Assembly (NCBI GenBank): GCA_033809415.1
Contig: JAPXLT010000178.1
Span: 1-9,859 of the forward strand
DNA from: JAQVUB01 sp033809415
GTDB lineage: Bacteria > Verrucomicrobiota > Lentisphaeria > Oligosphaerales > Oligosphaeraceae
Reading direction: 5' to 3'
Length of the DNA: 9,859 nucleotides
Part shown: in pieces, positions 1-5,514 of the stretch
Numbering within the stretch: position 1 is the first letter of the stretch
Layout of the letters: each line of letters opens with the position of its first letter
Notes under the pieces: generated by a model
The model's input: only the letters and a program-made list of their open reading frames with translations
Database searches by the model: none
Told to the model about the DNA's origin: nothing
Made by a program: the position numbers and the translations under genes

Positions 1-792
1 ATGCAAAGTCGTAAAAGGCAGGTCGTTCATTGTTCATTCACATTAATTGAACTGCTCGTCGTCATCGCAATTATAGCGATACTGGCGGGTATGCTCTTAC
101 CAGCTTTGACGAAAGCCAGGGAGGCTGCTGCGAGCGTTTCTTGCAAAAACAACGTCAAAACCTCCGGGTTGGCATTGCAGGTCTATCGTAATGACTACAA
201 TGATTATATCTATACACCCAACGGGGCTGGCAATAATCTAATAAATTCTCATAAAATCAGCTGGGCGCAACTGCTCTTCAACGAAAATTACATTACTGGA
301 TGGAAAGAGGTACGCTGTCCCATGGGAAAGTATTATCATAGTAAAACCGATCCGGTTGGCTATGATAAAAACTATGGTTCCCAGTATACCTATGGGCTGA
401 TTCGCGATGAAAATGCCACGAGCTATCCAGGATACACGGATCTGGGAGGAAGCTGGCTCAAAATGTATGGATTCGGCACCGTCAATCTATCGGATGTTGC
501 GCTCTCAAGCGTCTTTCTTTTGGGTGACTCCGTCTATGTGACAAACGGATATATGCACTGCATTATGGATTTGACCAATGGTACTGTCGCAGCGGATGGG
601 CGGCTTTATCTGGTGCATCGTGGTCTTGCCAATGCGCTTTTTGCAGATGGGCATGTCGATACGATTGGGCGTTCTGGACGTGTGCCGTTTCCACAGAAAC
701 GGACTGATGGCATAGGATTTCGCTGTCGTCCCATTGCCTCCTGTGCTCTGCCATTACTTAATGTACCTGTCTTACGTTCGAACTGGAATTAA
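1..792 (+). CDS. Type II secretion-type pseudopilin, DUF1559-like (H-X9-DG)
   Basis: Probable cell-envelope pseudopilin of 263 residues, exported and processed by prepilin peptidase. Residues 1-12 form a short basic leader (R4, K5, R6). The class III signal follows as FTLIELLVVIAIIAILAG at 13-30, with the conserved Glu at +5 (E17) and one hydrophobic helix to about residue 36. The residue before the cleavage site is Ser12 instead of the usual Gly. H206 followed by nine residues and D216-G217 gives the H-X9-DG motif near the C terminus, known from the DUF1559 families amplified in Planctomycetes and Lentisphaerae. The middle (about 60-200) is rich in Tyr, Asn and Gly, as in the soluble heads of these proteins. 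The gene begins at the first base of the window, so its ribosome binding site is not visible and an upstream start cannot be excluded. The next gene encodes a secreted glycosidase-like protein, a common pairing in these bacteria. The precise role (secretion, adhesion or substrate capture) is unknown. Confidence 0.88.
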   Translation: MQSRKRQVVHCSFTLIELLVVIAIIAILAGMLLPALTKAREAAASVSCKNNVKTSGLALQVYRNDYNDYIYTPNGAGNNLINSHKISWAQLLFNENYITGWKEVRCPMGKYYHSKTDPVGYDKNYGSQYTYGLIRDENATSYPGYTDLGGSWLKMYGFGTVNLSDVALSSVFLLGDSVYVTNGYMHCIMDLTNGTVAADGRLYLVHRGLANALFADGHVDTIGRSGRVPFPQKRTDGIGFRCRPIASCALPLLNVPVLRSNWN

Positions 793-904
793 TCTCAGAA
801 AGGTCGATACTGGATCAAGGAATTGTAAAATAATAACATTTTCAGTTTTAGGAAAGGAGGGTGGCACTCCCATTCAAGTAAAAAACAGGAATCATTGAGT
901 GAAG

Positions 905-932
905 TTGAAAATCATGAATTGTAAACTTTAAT
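905..932 (+). promoter_or_regulatory. Candidate sigma70-type promoter for the glycosidase-like gene
   Basis: TTGAAA at 905-910 (5 of 6 to TTGACA) and TTTAAT at 927-932 (5 of 6 to TATAAT) are separated by 16 bp. Transcription would start near 939, giving a leader of about 30 nt before the ATG at 969. No terminator separates this from the pseudopilin gene, so read-through is also possible. The call is based on sequence match only. Confidence 0.4.
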
Positions 933-953
933 CCTTAACAACCCTAATTTCAG

Positions 954-958
954 AAAGG
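954..958 (+). promoter_or_regulatory. Ribosome binding site that decides the start at 969
   Basis: AAAGG lies 10 nt before the ATG at 969 but only 4 nt before an in-frame TTG at 963. The spacing and the immediate signal peptide (MNKLLYISLLF) both favour the ATG. Confidence 0.6.
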
Positions 959-968
959 TCGATTGATC

Positions 969-2846
969 ATGAACAAGTTGTTGTATATATCATTGCTTTT
1001 CGTGTTTGTTTTGCATGCAGCGGAGAATCTTGTCCAAAACCCTTCCTTTGAAGACCTTGGTCCGCAAGGTGCGCCCCGCTTCTGGAGTTTTCCAACCCCG
1101 ATCTATTCGATCGACTCCACAATCCGGTTTTCCGGCGAAAACAGCTTGAAATTCTCGAATCAGGATCCTAGTATTTATGTATACAGTACACAGACCATCA
1201 TGCTGACGCCGGGGAAAAGTTACCGTTTTGGCGGGAAAGTGCGATATTCCGGAGTCAAGAACGGGCTTGGTGACATCTGTGTGGAGCTCCACGGTGCCGA
1301 TGGGCGGTTCCTCAAGGGGTATTATCCGCAGGGGCCCCATGGGTTTACGGTCGAGTGGATGGATGTGAATGGAACCGCGATCAACATCCCGCAAGGCATA
1401 ACCAGGGCTTCGATCAGTTGCTATGCACGTAAACGTACTACAGGGACAATCTGGTTTGATGATATCTTTGTAGAAGAGATTGATATGCCCTTGCTGACCA
1501 AGTTTACCAGTTCCGCTTACCGCGGCGTCTCAACGGCAGAGACAATTAGGTTCTATATTGGAACCAATCGTCCGATCAAGCAGGAAGAGCTCGATGAGGG
1601 CAGGCTTTCCGCTGCATTCAACGGTAATCGCATGGCGATCCCGCTCATCCGGAGCACGGCGCAGCCGGATATGCTGACACTTCAGGTCGCAATGCAAAGT
1701 CTTCCCATGGGTAAAATGGTGCTGGAATTTTCCATTCCTGATACCAAAGGAGATGCAAAGGTGACACTTCCCTTCGAACGGGTGCAAGAGTTGCCTTCCC
1801 GTAAAGTCTATGTTGATGAAATGCAACGGCTGAACATCAACGGGAAGCCTGTTTTCCCACTCGGAATGTTTCTGCCGGTCTATCCCCTACCTGAGGAGGA
1901 TGTCAAACTGATTGCCGACAGTGATTTTGATGTAGTGCTTCCCTACGCTGAACTGGACCGGGCGCAGCTGGATTTGTTGCATAAGTATCAATTGAAAGTG
2001 ATTTATAACCTGAAGGATACGTTGCTGCCGAAGAAGGATCGCAAGGAGGACCCCATTGATCTTTTCCATAAAACACTGCTTTCAGTCAAGGGGCATCCGG
2101 CAATTGTCTGCTGGTATATCAACGACGAGGCTCCAGTTTCAATGATTCCATTGCTGACCCGGGCACGAACTCTGGCTGAACAACTTGATCCAGGGCTGCC
2201 GACTTACTCCTGTCTATTGAATTTAGCGGGACTTCGCCAGTATCTGGATTCACTTGACATTGTGGGTACCGATCCATATCCAGTGCCGGAAAAACCACTG
2301 GAAATGGTTCGTGAATGGACTGCGAAAACGCGGCATGCATGTTTCGGTTCCCGTTGTACCATTATGGCGTTGCAGGCATTCAACTGGGGGTATCACTGGC
2401 AAAAATACGGACGCACGGCAGCCGAGATTGCTTCAGCCCGTGCCCCCAGTTTTGACGAAATGAATGCAATGGCTTGGATGAGTATTGCTGAAGGGGCAAA
2501 CGGATTGTTATTCTATTCTTTTATGGACCTGAAAAGGATGGATAATCCCCCGGAAGGCTTTAAACGGGAAGATTTCACCCCTCGCTGGAATGACTTGAAG
2601 CGGGTGGCGTCCGGAATTCGGAAAGTGGAAGATGTTCTGCTGTCGGCAGAGCCGCCACCTGTTTTGCAAGCCCAGTCGGTATCGCGCCATGTGGCATGGC
2701 GAACTTTTTCGCTGCACGGCAAAAAATGGTTGCTGGTAGTGAACTGTAGCGACACAGCTTCCGGTACAGCTATCTTTACCGAAATTGACGGCAAACGCTT
2801 GGAGTTGACTCTGAAGCCGATGGAAGTCCATTTTGCTGCCTATTGA
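969..2846 (+). CDS. Secreted glycoside hydrolase-like protein with N-terminal carbohydrate-binding module
   Basis: A protein of 625 residues, probably exported and acting on polysaccharide. Residues 1-17 are a signal peptide (MNKLLYISLLFVFVLHA, then AEN) with no lipobox Cys. Residues 20-168 look like a CBM4/9-type beta-sandwich: the opening NLVQNPSFE and the closing WFDD-I-VEE (W162) are typical of that fold. A second beta-rich segment spans about 170-275. The catalytic-like domain starts near 278 with LNINGKPVFPLGMF, a lead-in seen in clan GH-A barrels. W382-Y-I-N-D-E387 follows, where E387 is the likely acid/base, then DIVGTDPYP. At the expected beta7 position the sequence is MALQAFNWG (Q469), so the nucleophile is unclear; E508 in AEGANG and nearby acidic residues are alternatives. 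The C-terminal 60 residues form a small beta domain. Tandem TGA codons end the gene. I cannot name the GH family or substrate, and a non-catalytic role is possible. Confidence 0.72.
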   Translation: MNKLLYISLLFVFVLHAAENLVQNPSFEDLGPQGAPRFWSFPTPIYSIDSTIRFSGENSLKFSNQDPSIYVYSTQTIMLTPGKSYRFGGKVRYSGVKNGLGDICVELHGADGRFLKGYYPQGPHGFTVEWMDVNGTAINIPQGITRASISCYARKRTTGTIWFDDIFVEEIDMPLLTKFTSSAYRGVSTAETIRFYIGTNRPIKQEELDEGRLSAAFNGNRMAIPLIRSTAQPDMLTLQVAMQSLPMGKMVLEFSIPDTKGDAKVTLPFERVQELPSRKVYVDEMQRLNINGKPVFPLGMFLPVYPLPEEDVKLIADSDFDVVLPYAELDRAQLDLLHKYQLKVIYNLKDTLLPKKDRKEDPIDLFHKTLLSVKGHPAIVCWYINDEAPVSMIPLLTRARTLAEQLDPGLPTYSCLLNLAGLRQYLDSLDIVGTDPYPVPEKPLEMVREWTAKTRHACFGSRCTIMALQAFNWGYHWQKYGRTAAEIASARAPSFDEMNAMAWMSIAEGANGLLFYSFMDLKRMDNPPEGFKREDFTPRWNDLKRVASGIRKVEDVLLSAEPPPVLQAQSVSRHVAWRTFSLHGKKWLLVVNCSDTASGTAIFTEIDGKRLELTLKPMEVHFAAY

Positions 2847-2915
2847 TGAGGGGATAGCATGCTGTAAAAACCGTACATAAGACACGAAACTTTTATTTTA
2901 TCATTTTTTCCTTCG

Positions 2916-2931
2916 CTTGGCGTTCTTGGCG
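2916..2931. repeat. Two CTTGGCG units
   Basis: CTTGGCG occurs at 2916-2922 and 2925-2931, followed by GTTTAA. On the other strand this reads as AACCGCCAAGAACGCCAAG, resembling a degenerate intergenic repeat seen in many environmental bacteria. The function is unknown. Confidence 0.5.
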
Positions 2932-2962
2932 GTTTAATGTAGAGGAACTAACCGCGTAATGC

Positions 2963-2993
2963 GTCACTAAACTGGGTGACAGGGGCTTTTTTT
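2963..2993 (+). terminator. Weak candidate terminator downstream of the glycosidase-like gene
   Basis: GTCAC (2963-2967) pairs with GTGAC (2976-2980) around an 8-nt loop, and a run of seven T follows at 2987-2993. The stem is short and the T-run begins 6 nt after it, so this is a poor intrinsic terminator. It is the first hairpin-plus-T structure after the stop at 2846. Confidence 0.25.
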
Positions 2994-3015
2994 ACAACTA
3001 AAAACACTAATGGAC

Positions 3016-3083
3016 ACGAAAAAATTTCATGGAAAATACGACTTGTTCTCGCAGAAAAAGCCATTTCCATGAAATTTTTTCGT
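3016..3083. repeat. Perfect 20-bp inverted repeat forming a long hairpin
   Basis: ACGAAAAAATTTCATGGAAA at 3016-3035 is the exact reverse complement of 3064-3083, with 28 nt between. Inside the loop CTTGTTCT (3042-3049) and AGAAAAAG (3053-3060) can pair at 7 of 8 positions, extending the hairpin. A shortened relative of the left arm, GGACACGAAATTTCATGG, lies at 5380-5397. It may be a terminator-like RNA structure or a miniature mobile element; neither is established. Confidence 0.85.
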
Positions 3084-3177
3084 ACTACTATTCCCAAACT
3101 TCTTGTTTTTCAGAAAGATTTTTCTGGAAAGAAAGCTCCAAGTCATTGGCATATAAGTACTTCTCCGTCTGATTGTG

Positions 3178-3275
3178 GTGCCTTTACAAGGCACTGCCGT
3201 TGGGTGGGGTTCTCACCCCAGACTGAAGTCTGGGGTTAAGCATGGTTAAACGCCTACGGCGTAATGCGTTACGCC
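3178..3275. repeat. Cluster of REP-like palindromes
   Basis: Five short palindromes lie within 98 bp. GTGCCTT-TAC-AAGGCAC is at 3178-3194. TGGGGT-TCTC-ACCCCA is at 3205-3220. ACCCCAGACT-GA-AGTCTGGGGT (10-bp perfect arms) is at 3215-3236. ACGCC-TAC-GGCGT is at 3250-3262. GGCGTAA-TGCG-TTACGCC is at 3258-3275. Adjacent members share arms, so alternative folds compete. The ACCCCAGACT palindrome resembles REP elements mobilised by REP-associated tyrosine transposases (Y1/IS200-like) in other bacteria. No such transposase is in the window. Confidence 0.75.
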
Positions 3276-3365
3276 AATCCGCCGATCTGTCAGATAAAAC
3301 AACCAGCTAGACTGCAAATTCGCGTGCAATCCTATCACTCGAAGCTACAACCCCTATAAAAAATT

Positions 3366-3390
3366 TTCGTGTTTTTTCGTGTGGTTCGTG
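3366..3390. repeat. TTCGTG short repeats
   Basis: TTCGTG occurs at 3366-3371, 3376-3381 and 3385-3390, separated by T-rich spacers. Imperfect inverted flanks lie at 3347-3357 (ACAACCCCTAT) and 3399-3407 (ATAGGTTGT). On the other strand this reads as CACGAA repeats, a degenerate intergenic motif familiar from many environmental genomes. No function is known to me. Confidence 0.55.
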
Positions 3391-3408
3391 GTTAAAAAAT
3401 AGGTTGTG

Positions 3409-3486
3409 GGCGTCAGTTCACGCCAAGTCCTTTCGGGCATTTCGTTGTTCAAAAAGAATTCCTCGCCTACCCAGGTTACTGACGCC
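3409..3486. repeat. 9-bp inverted repeat enclosing a dispersed motif
   Basis: GGCGTCAGT at 3409-3417 and ACTGACGCC at 3478-3486 are exact reverse complements with 60 nt between. The interior holds the 32-nt motif at 3427-3458. The right flank CCCAGGTTACTGACGCCTTA (3470-3489) recurs at 5401-5421 with one extra base. The layout suggests a discrete repeat element about 80 bp long. Confidence 0.6.
3427..3458 (-). repeat. 32-nt dispersed motif, left copy
   Basis: The reverse complement of this stretch matches 5352-5383 at 30 of 32 positions; the mismatches are at 3431/5379 and 3439/5371. The core on the + strand is TTTCGTTGTTCAAAAAGAA. With its partner it forms inverted repeats around the membrane-protein gene and its promoter. 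Confidence 0.75.
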
Positions 3487-3495
3487 TTACGCACT

Positions 3496-3512
3496 AGCCG
3501 CCGGGCTTTTTT
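3496..3512 (+). terminator. Very weak hairpin plus T-run
   Basis: AGCC (3496-3499) and GGCT (3504-3507) can pair around GCCG, and six T follow (3507-3512). The 4-bp stem is too short for confidence. It is listed because it is the last such structure before the promoter at 3581. Confidence 0.2.
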
Positions 3513-3580
3513 GCGATTTTTTCGATTTCAGATTGTATATTGAGAGTTACAAGATAAATTAAAAATTTTGGCATTTTGTA

Positions 3581-3607
3581 TTGTCAATTCAGCAGTTTTG
3601 CTACAAT
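3581..3607 (+). promoter_or_regulatory. Candidate promoter of the membrane-protein gene
   Basis: TTGTCA at 3581-3586 (5 of 6 to TTGACA) precedes an extended -10 element, TG at 3599-3600 then TACAAT at 3602-3607 (5 of 6). The 15-bp spacer is short, which the extended -10 could offset. The start site would be near 3614, about 36 nt before the ATG. An in-frame TTG at 3581 coincides with the -35 element, which argues against a translation start there. Confidence 0.42.
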
Positions 3608-3636
3608 GCTGCTGAGGCGGATGATGACTCATTTAC

Positions 3637-3642
3637 AAAAGG
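3637..3642 (+). promoter_or_regulatory. Ribosome binding site that decides the start at 3650
   Basis: AAAAGG ends 7 nt before the ATG at 3650. No comparable signal precedes the upstream in-frame TTG at 3581. Confidence 0.5.
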
Positions 3643-3649
3643 CAAGGCT

Positions 3650-5347
3650 ATGACGGATTCATCGAAAAAGCGGATCGCTCCGCGCTGGCTGGTTGTCGGC
3701 TGCGTTTTTTTGTTTTCCATGCTATATCTTAGTTCCCATATTTCGTATGGCGTGGACTTGGCCGATGTAGGCTTCCACCTGACCATGCAGAGAATCGCTT
3801 TCCAGGAGCATGACCTTTCCAATTATTATTTCCTTTCCAACTGGCTCGGGGGGGCTTGGCTTGCCCTGCATGGCGAAACCGGAAGCTTCCACTGGGCCTT
3901 GTTGGGCGGCTGCCTGATCTGGAGCCTGATTTTGAGCATTTTCGCTTTGATCTGCTATGAAGTCTTCCATTGTAAAACCAGTCATTTGCTGCTGGCTGTT
4001 GCCGGGGGGATTCTGTCCCTGCCACTTTCGCAGTTGTTGATGCTGATCGACTATTATACCGTTCCGGTACTGTTCAGCAGCATCTATCTTCTGCTCCTGG
4101 TGCTGTTTTTTAAACATCGCGATTGGGAATGGGTCTGGTTTCTGCTCGGCATACTGCATGCCCTGATGATTTTCTCAAGAGTCATTACAGTTCTCTACTG
4201 CGTTCTGCCGGTACTCTGTTTTATTGGTGACTGGAAATACAAATATCTTGGCTTGACCCGGAAGATGTTTTTATTGGGGGTGGCGGGTTTTGTGGTTGCC
4301 TGCATACCCGGACTGCTGTGGTTTACGCCACCCGGTGCCTGGAGTGCCTCACACCCTACTTTTGATGGCGGTTTTGTGGTGGAACTCTTTCGCACCCTGC
4401 GAAACTATGTCCATACTTTCAAATATCCCTTCACCTTTTTTTCCTGTGTACTGGTGCTTATCCTGATCCTTAACGAAGCGAAGCTGCCAGTAAAGTTCCA
4501 ATTTGTACTGGCGGCTGGTCTGCTGTTGCTAGCGAGTGCTTTTTGGATCCGCATCTTCCGCCAGCCCTATCCGGAGCAATGGCGCCGATATTTCAATGTT
4601 ACCAATACCGTATATGCATCCCTAGGACTCTTCCTCTTCTGCCTCAGTGCGGCAAATCATCACTGGAAAATATTCACAGCAGAAAAGCGTTTGAAAATCC
4701 CGGTCGTTCATTTTAACATTCTGGTTTTTGTCAGTGTCTGCATGGCGTATCTACTGACTTTTGCGTCCGCCAGCGGTTTTTTCCGCAGCCTGTATTTCGG
4801 TCCCTTGTTTTTTTCACTGATACTCCTTCTGCTGCTTGATCCTAGTATTGCCAAGCCTTCTTCCAAGGTGCTACTGATTGGGATGCTGCTGGTTTTTCCG
4901 ATCAGTGGTGTTTTTATCACCTATGGTTTTTCGTTCCGTGATTTGCCACGTTCACAACTAACCACAGTCATTCCGGAGGGTCGTTTGAAGGGGATGCGGG
5001 TATCCGCCGCGCAGGCTGAACGGCTTCTGCATGCCGAAAAAAATATCGCCCCGCTGCTGGATACCAGCAAACCGGTTTTTGCCGAGATGCATCTTGAATT
5101 TCTCTTTCATTACCTGTTTAACACACGGCCCTGGTACCCGGGCTGGGTCAAAATGCGCTGGTTGCCAAGACGGCTTGAAGCCGATCTCCCGGAAACCATT
5201 GTCATACCAAGTCATGCATTCGACCAAAAACTGGAGCCCCACGGAGAATGCACAATATGCCCGTTCCTCTATCAGGAAATCCTGCCCAAACACTATCAGC
5301 TAACCCATAAAGACCAGCTTTTCGAAATCTATCGGAAGCTACCCTGA
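3650..5347 (+). CDS. Polytopic inner-membrane protein, GT-C glycosyltransferase-like
   Basis: A protein of 565 residues with roughly a dozen hydrophobic segments between residues 13 and 425, followed by a soluble C-terminal region of about 135 residues. After the first membrane segment (about 13-30) the loop reads YGVDLADVGFHLTMQ, with D36 and D39. This placement of acidic residues in the first periplasmic loop is characteristic of GT-C enzymes that use lipid-phosphate sugar donors (the PMT, ArnT and related families). The later helices are Leu- and Phe-rich. The C-terminal part contains FAEMHLEFLFHYLFNTRPW and could be a periplasmic domain. Overall similarity to a named family is not certain; a non-enzymatic membrane protein or flippase is possible. 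The gene stands alone, with long repeat-rich DNA on both sides and inverted copies of a 32-nt motif just outside it. No partner gene indicates a substrate. The ATG was chosen for its ribosome binding site and promoter spacing. Confidence 0.6.
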   Translation: MTDSSKKRIAPRWLVVGCVFLFSMLYLSSHISYGVDLADVGFHLTMQRIAFQEHDLSNYYFLSNWLGGAWLALHGETGSFHWALLGGCLIWSLILSIFALICYEVFHCKTSHLLLAVAGGILSLPLSQLLMLIDYYTVPVLFSSIYLLLLVLFFKHRDWEWVWFLLGILHALMIFSRVITVLYCVLPVLCFIGDWKYKYLGLTRKMFLLGVAGFVVACIPGLLWFTPPGAWSASHPTFDGGFVVELFRTLRNYVHTFKYPFTFFSCVLVLILILNEAKLPVKFQFVLAAGLLLLASAFWIRIFRQPYPEQWRRYFNVTNTVYASLGLFLFCLSAANHHWKIFTAEKRLKIPVVHFNILVFVSVCMAYLLTFASASGFFRSLYFGPLFFSLILLLLLDPSIAKPSSKVLLIGMLLVFPISGVFITYGFSFRDLPRSQLTTVIPEGRLKGMRVSAAQAERLLHAEKNIAPLLDTSKPVFAEMHLEFLFHYLFNTRPWYPGWVKMRWLPRRLEADLPETIVIPSHAFDQKLEPHGECTICPFLYQEILPKHYQLTHKDQLFEIYRKLP

Positions 5348-5351
5348 TTCT

Positions 5352-5383
5352 TTCTTTTTGAACAACGAAAAGCCCGAACGGAC
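5352..5383 (+). repeat. 32-nt dispersed motif, right copy
   Basis: It begins 4 nt after the membrane-protein stop codon and is inverted relative to 3427-3458, matching at 30 of 32 positions. The core is TTCTTTTTGAACAACGAAA. Confidence 0.75.
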
Positions 5384-5400
5384 ACGAAATTTCATGGTTG

Positions 5401-5421
5401 CCCAGGTTCACTGACGCCTTA
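5401..5421 (+). repeat. Direct repeat of 3470-3489
   Basis: CCCAGGTT then CACTGACGCCTTA matches 3470-3489 except for one inserted C. It has the same orientation as the earlier copy, whereas the adjacent 32-nt motif is inverted. Confidence 0.7.
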
Positions 5422-5506
5422 TTGGGTTGTCAGTGCATGCCGTGAACTTTCCGGCAAGTGTATTACATTATTTATATTTCGGAAATCAACATTGAAATAT
5501 TCAGTT

Positions 5507-5514
5507 AAGGGAGG
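5507..5514 (+). promoter_or_regulatory. Strong ribosome binding site fixing the gcvT start at GTG 5522
   Basis: AAGGGAGG ends 7 nt before the GTG at 5522. The open frame extends upstream to a TTG at 5492, but that extension would translate the ribosome binding site itself. Confidence 0.85.

Larger units (their letters stand above)
790..963 (+). repeat. 19-bp direct repeat pair bracketing the spacer
   Basis: TAATCTCAGAAAGGTCGAT at 790-808 and TAATTTCAGAAAGGTCGAT at 945-963 match at 18 of 19 positions, 155 bp apart. The first copy begins with the pseudopilin stop codon TAA. The second copy carries the AAAGG ribosome binding site of the next gene. After each copy the sequence continues with a TGGATCA or TGATCA string, so the similarity may extend slightly further. 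It could reflect a small duplication, an insertion with a target duplication, or reuse of a leader sequence. Confidence 0.75.
2847..3649. other. Long repeat-rich intergenic region without a credible gene
   Basis: About 800 bp with no convincing coding sequence. It contains, in order: two CTTGGCG units (2916-2931); a GCGTAATGCGT string (2954-2964) that recurs at 3259; a perfect 20-bp inverted repeat (3016-3083); small hairpins; a cluster of REP-like palindromes (3178-3275); a stretch of TTCGTG repeats (3366-3390); a 9-bp inverted repeat (3409-3486) enclosing a 32-nt motif repeated beyond the next gene; a weak hairpin with a T-run (3496-3512); and a promoter for the membrane-protein gene. An 87-codon open frame at 2976-3239 runs through these palindromes and is best read as non-coding. 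The stretch 3276-3346 shows nothing I can name. Confidence 0.8.

Noticed and set aside
899..931. Ten-codon GTG-initiated open frame (MKLKIMNCKL) with AGGA 8 nt upstream
   Set aside because: Too short and A/T-rich to distinguish from chance, and it overlaps the candidate promoter of the downstream gene.
2976..3239. 87-codon open frame starting MTGAFFTTKN
   Set aside because: It runs through the 20-bp inverted repeat and the REP palindromes, has no ribosome binding site, and its translation is what these repeats give.
3178..3275. Palindrome cluster considered as a CRISPR array
   Set aside because: The palindromes differ from one another, share arms and have no regular spacers or cas genes.
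2847..3649. Search for tRNA or other known RNA genes in the long gap
   Set aside because: No cloverleaf, conserved T-loop sequence or other known RNA signature seen by eye; only repeat hairpins.
3722..4159. Minus-strand open frames inside the membrane-protein gene
   Set aside because: Gln-, Pro- and Ser-rich shadows opposite hydrophobic codons; no start signals or domains.
5401..5456. Hairpins before gcvT considered as a riboswitch
   Set aside because: Two isolated short stems made partly of dispersed repeat sequence, without conserved glycine aptamer core.
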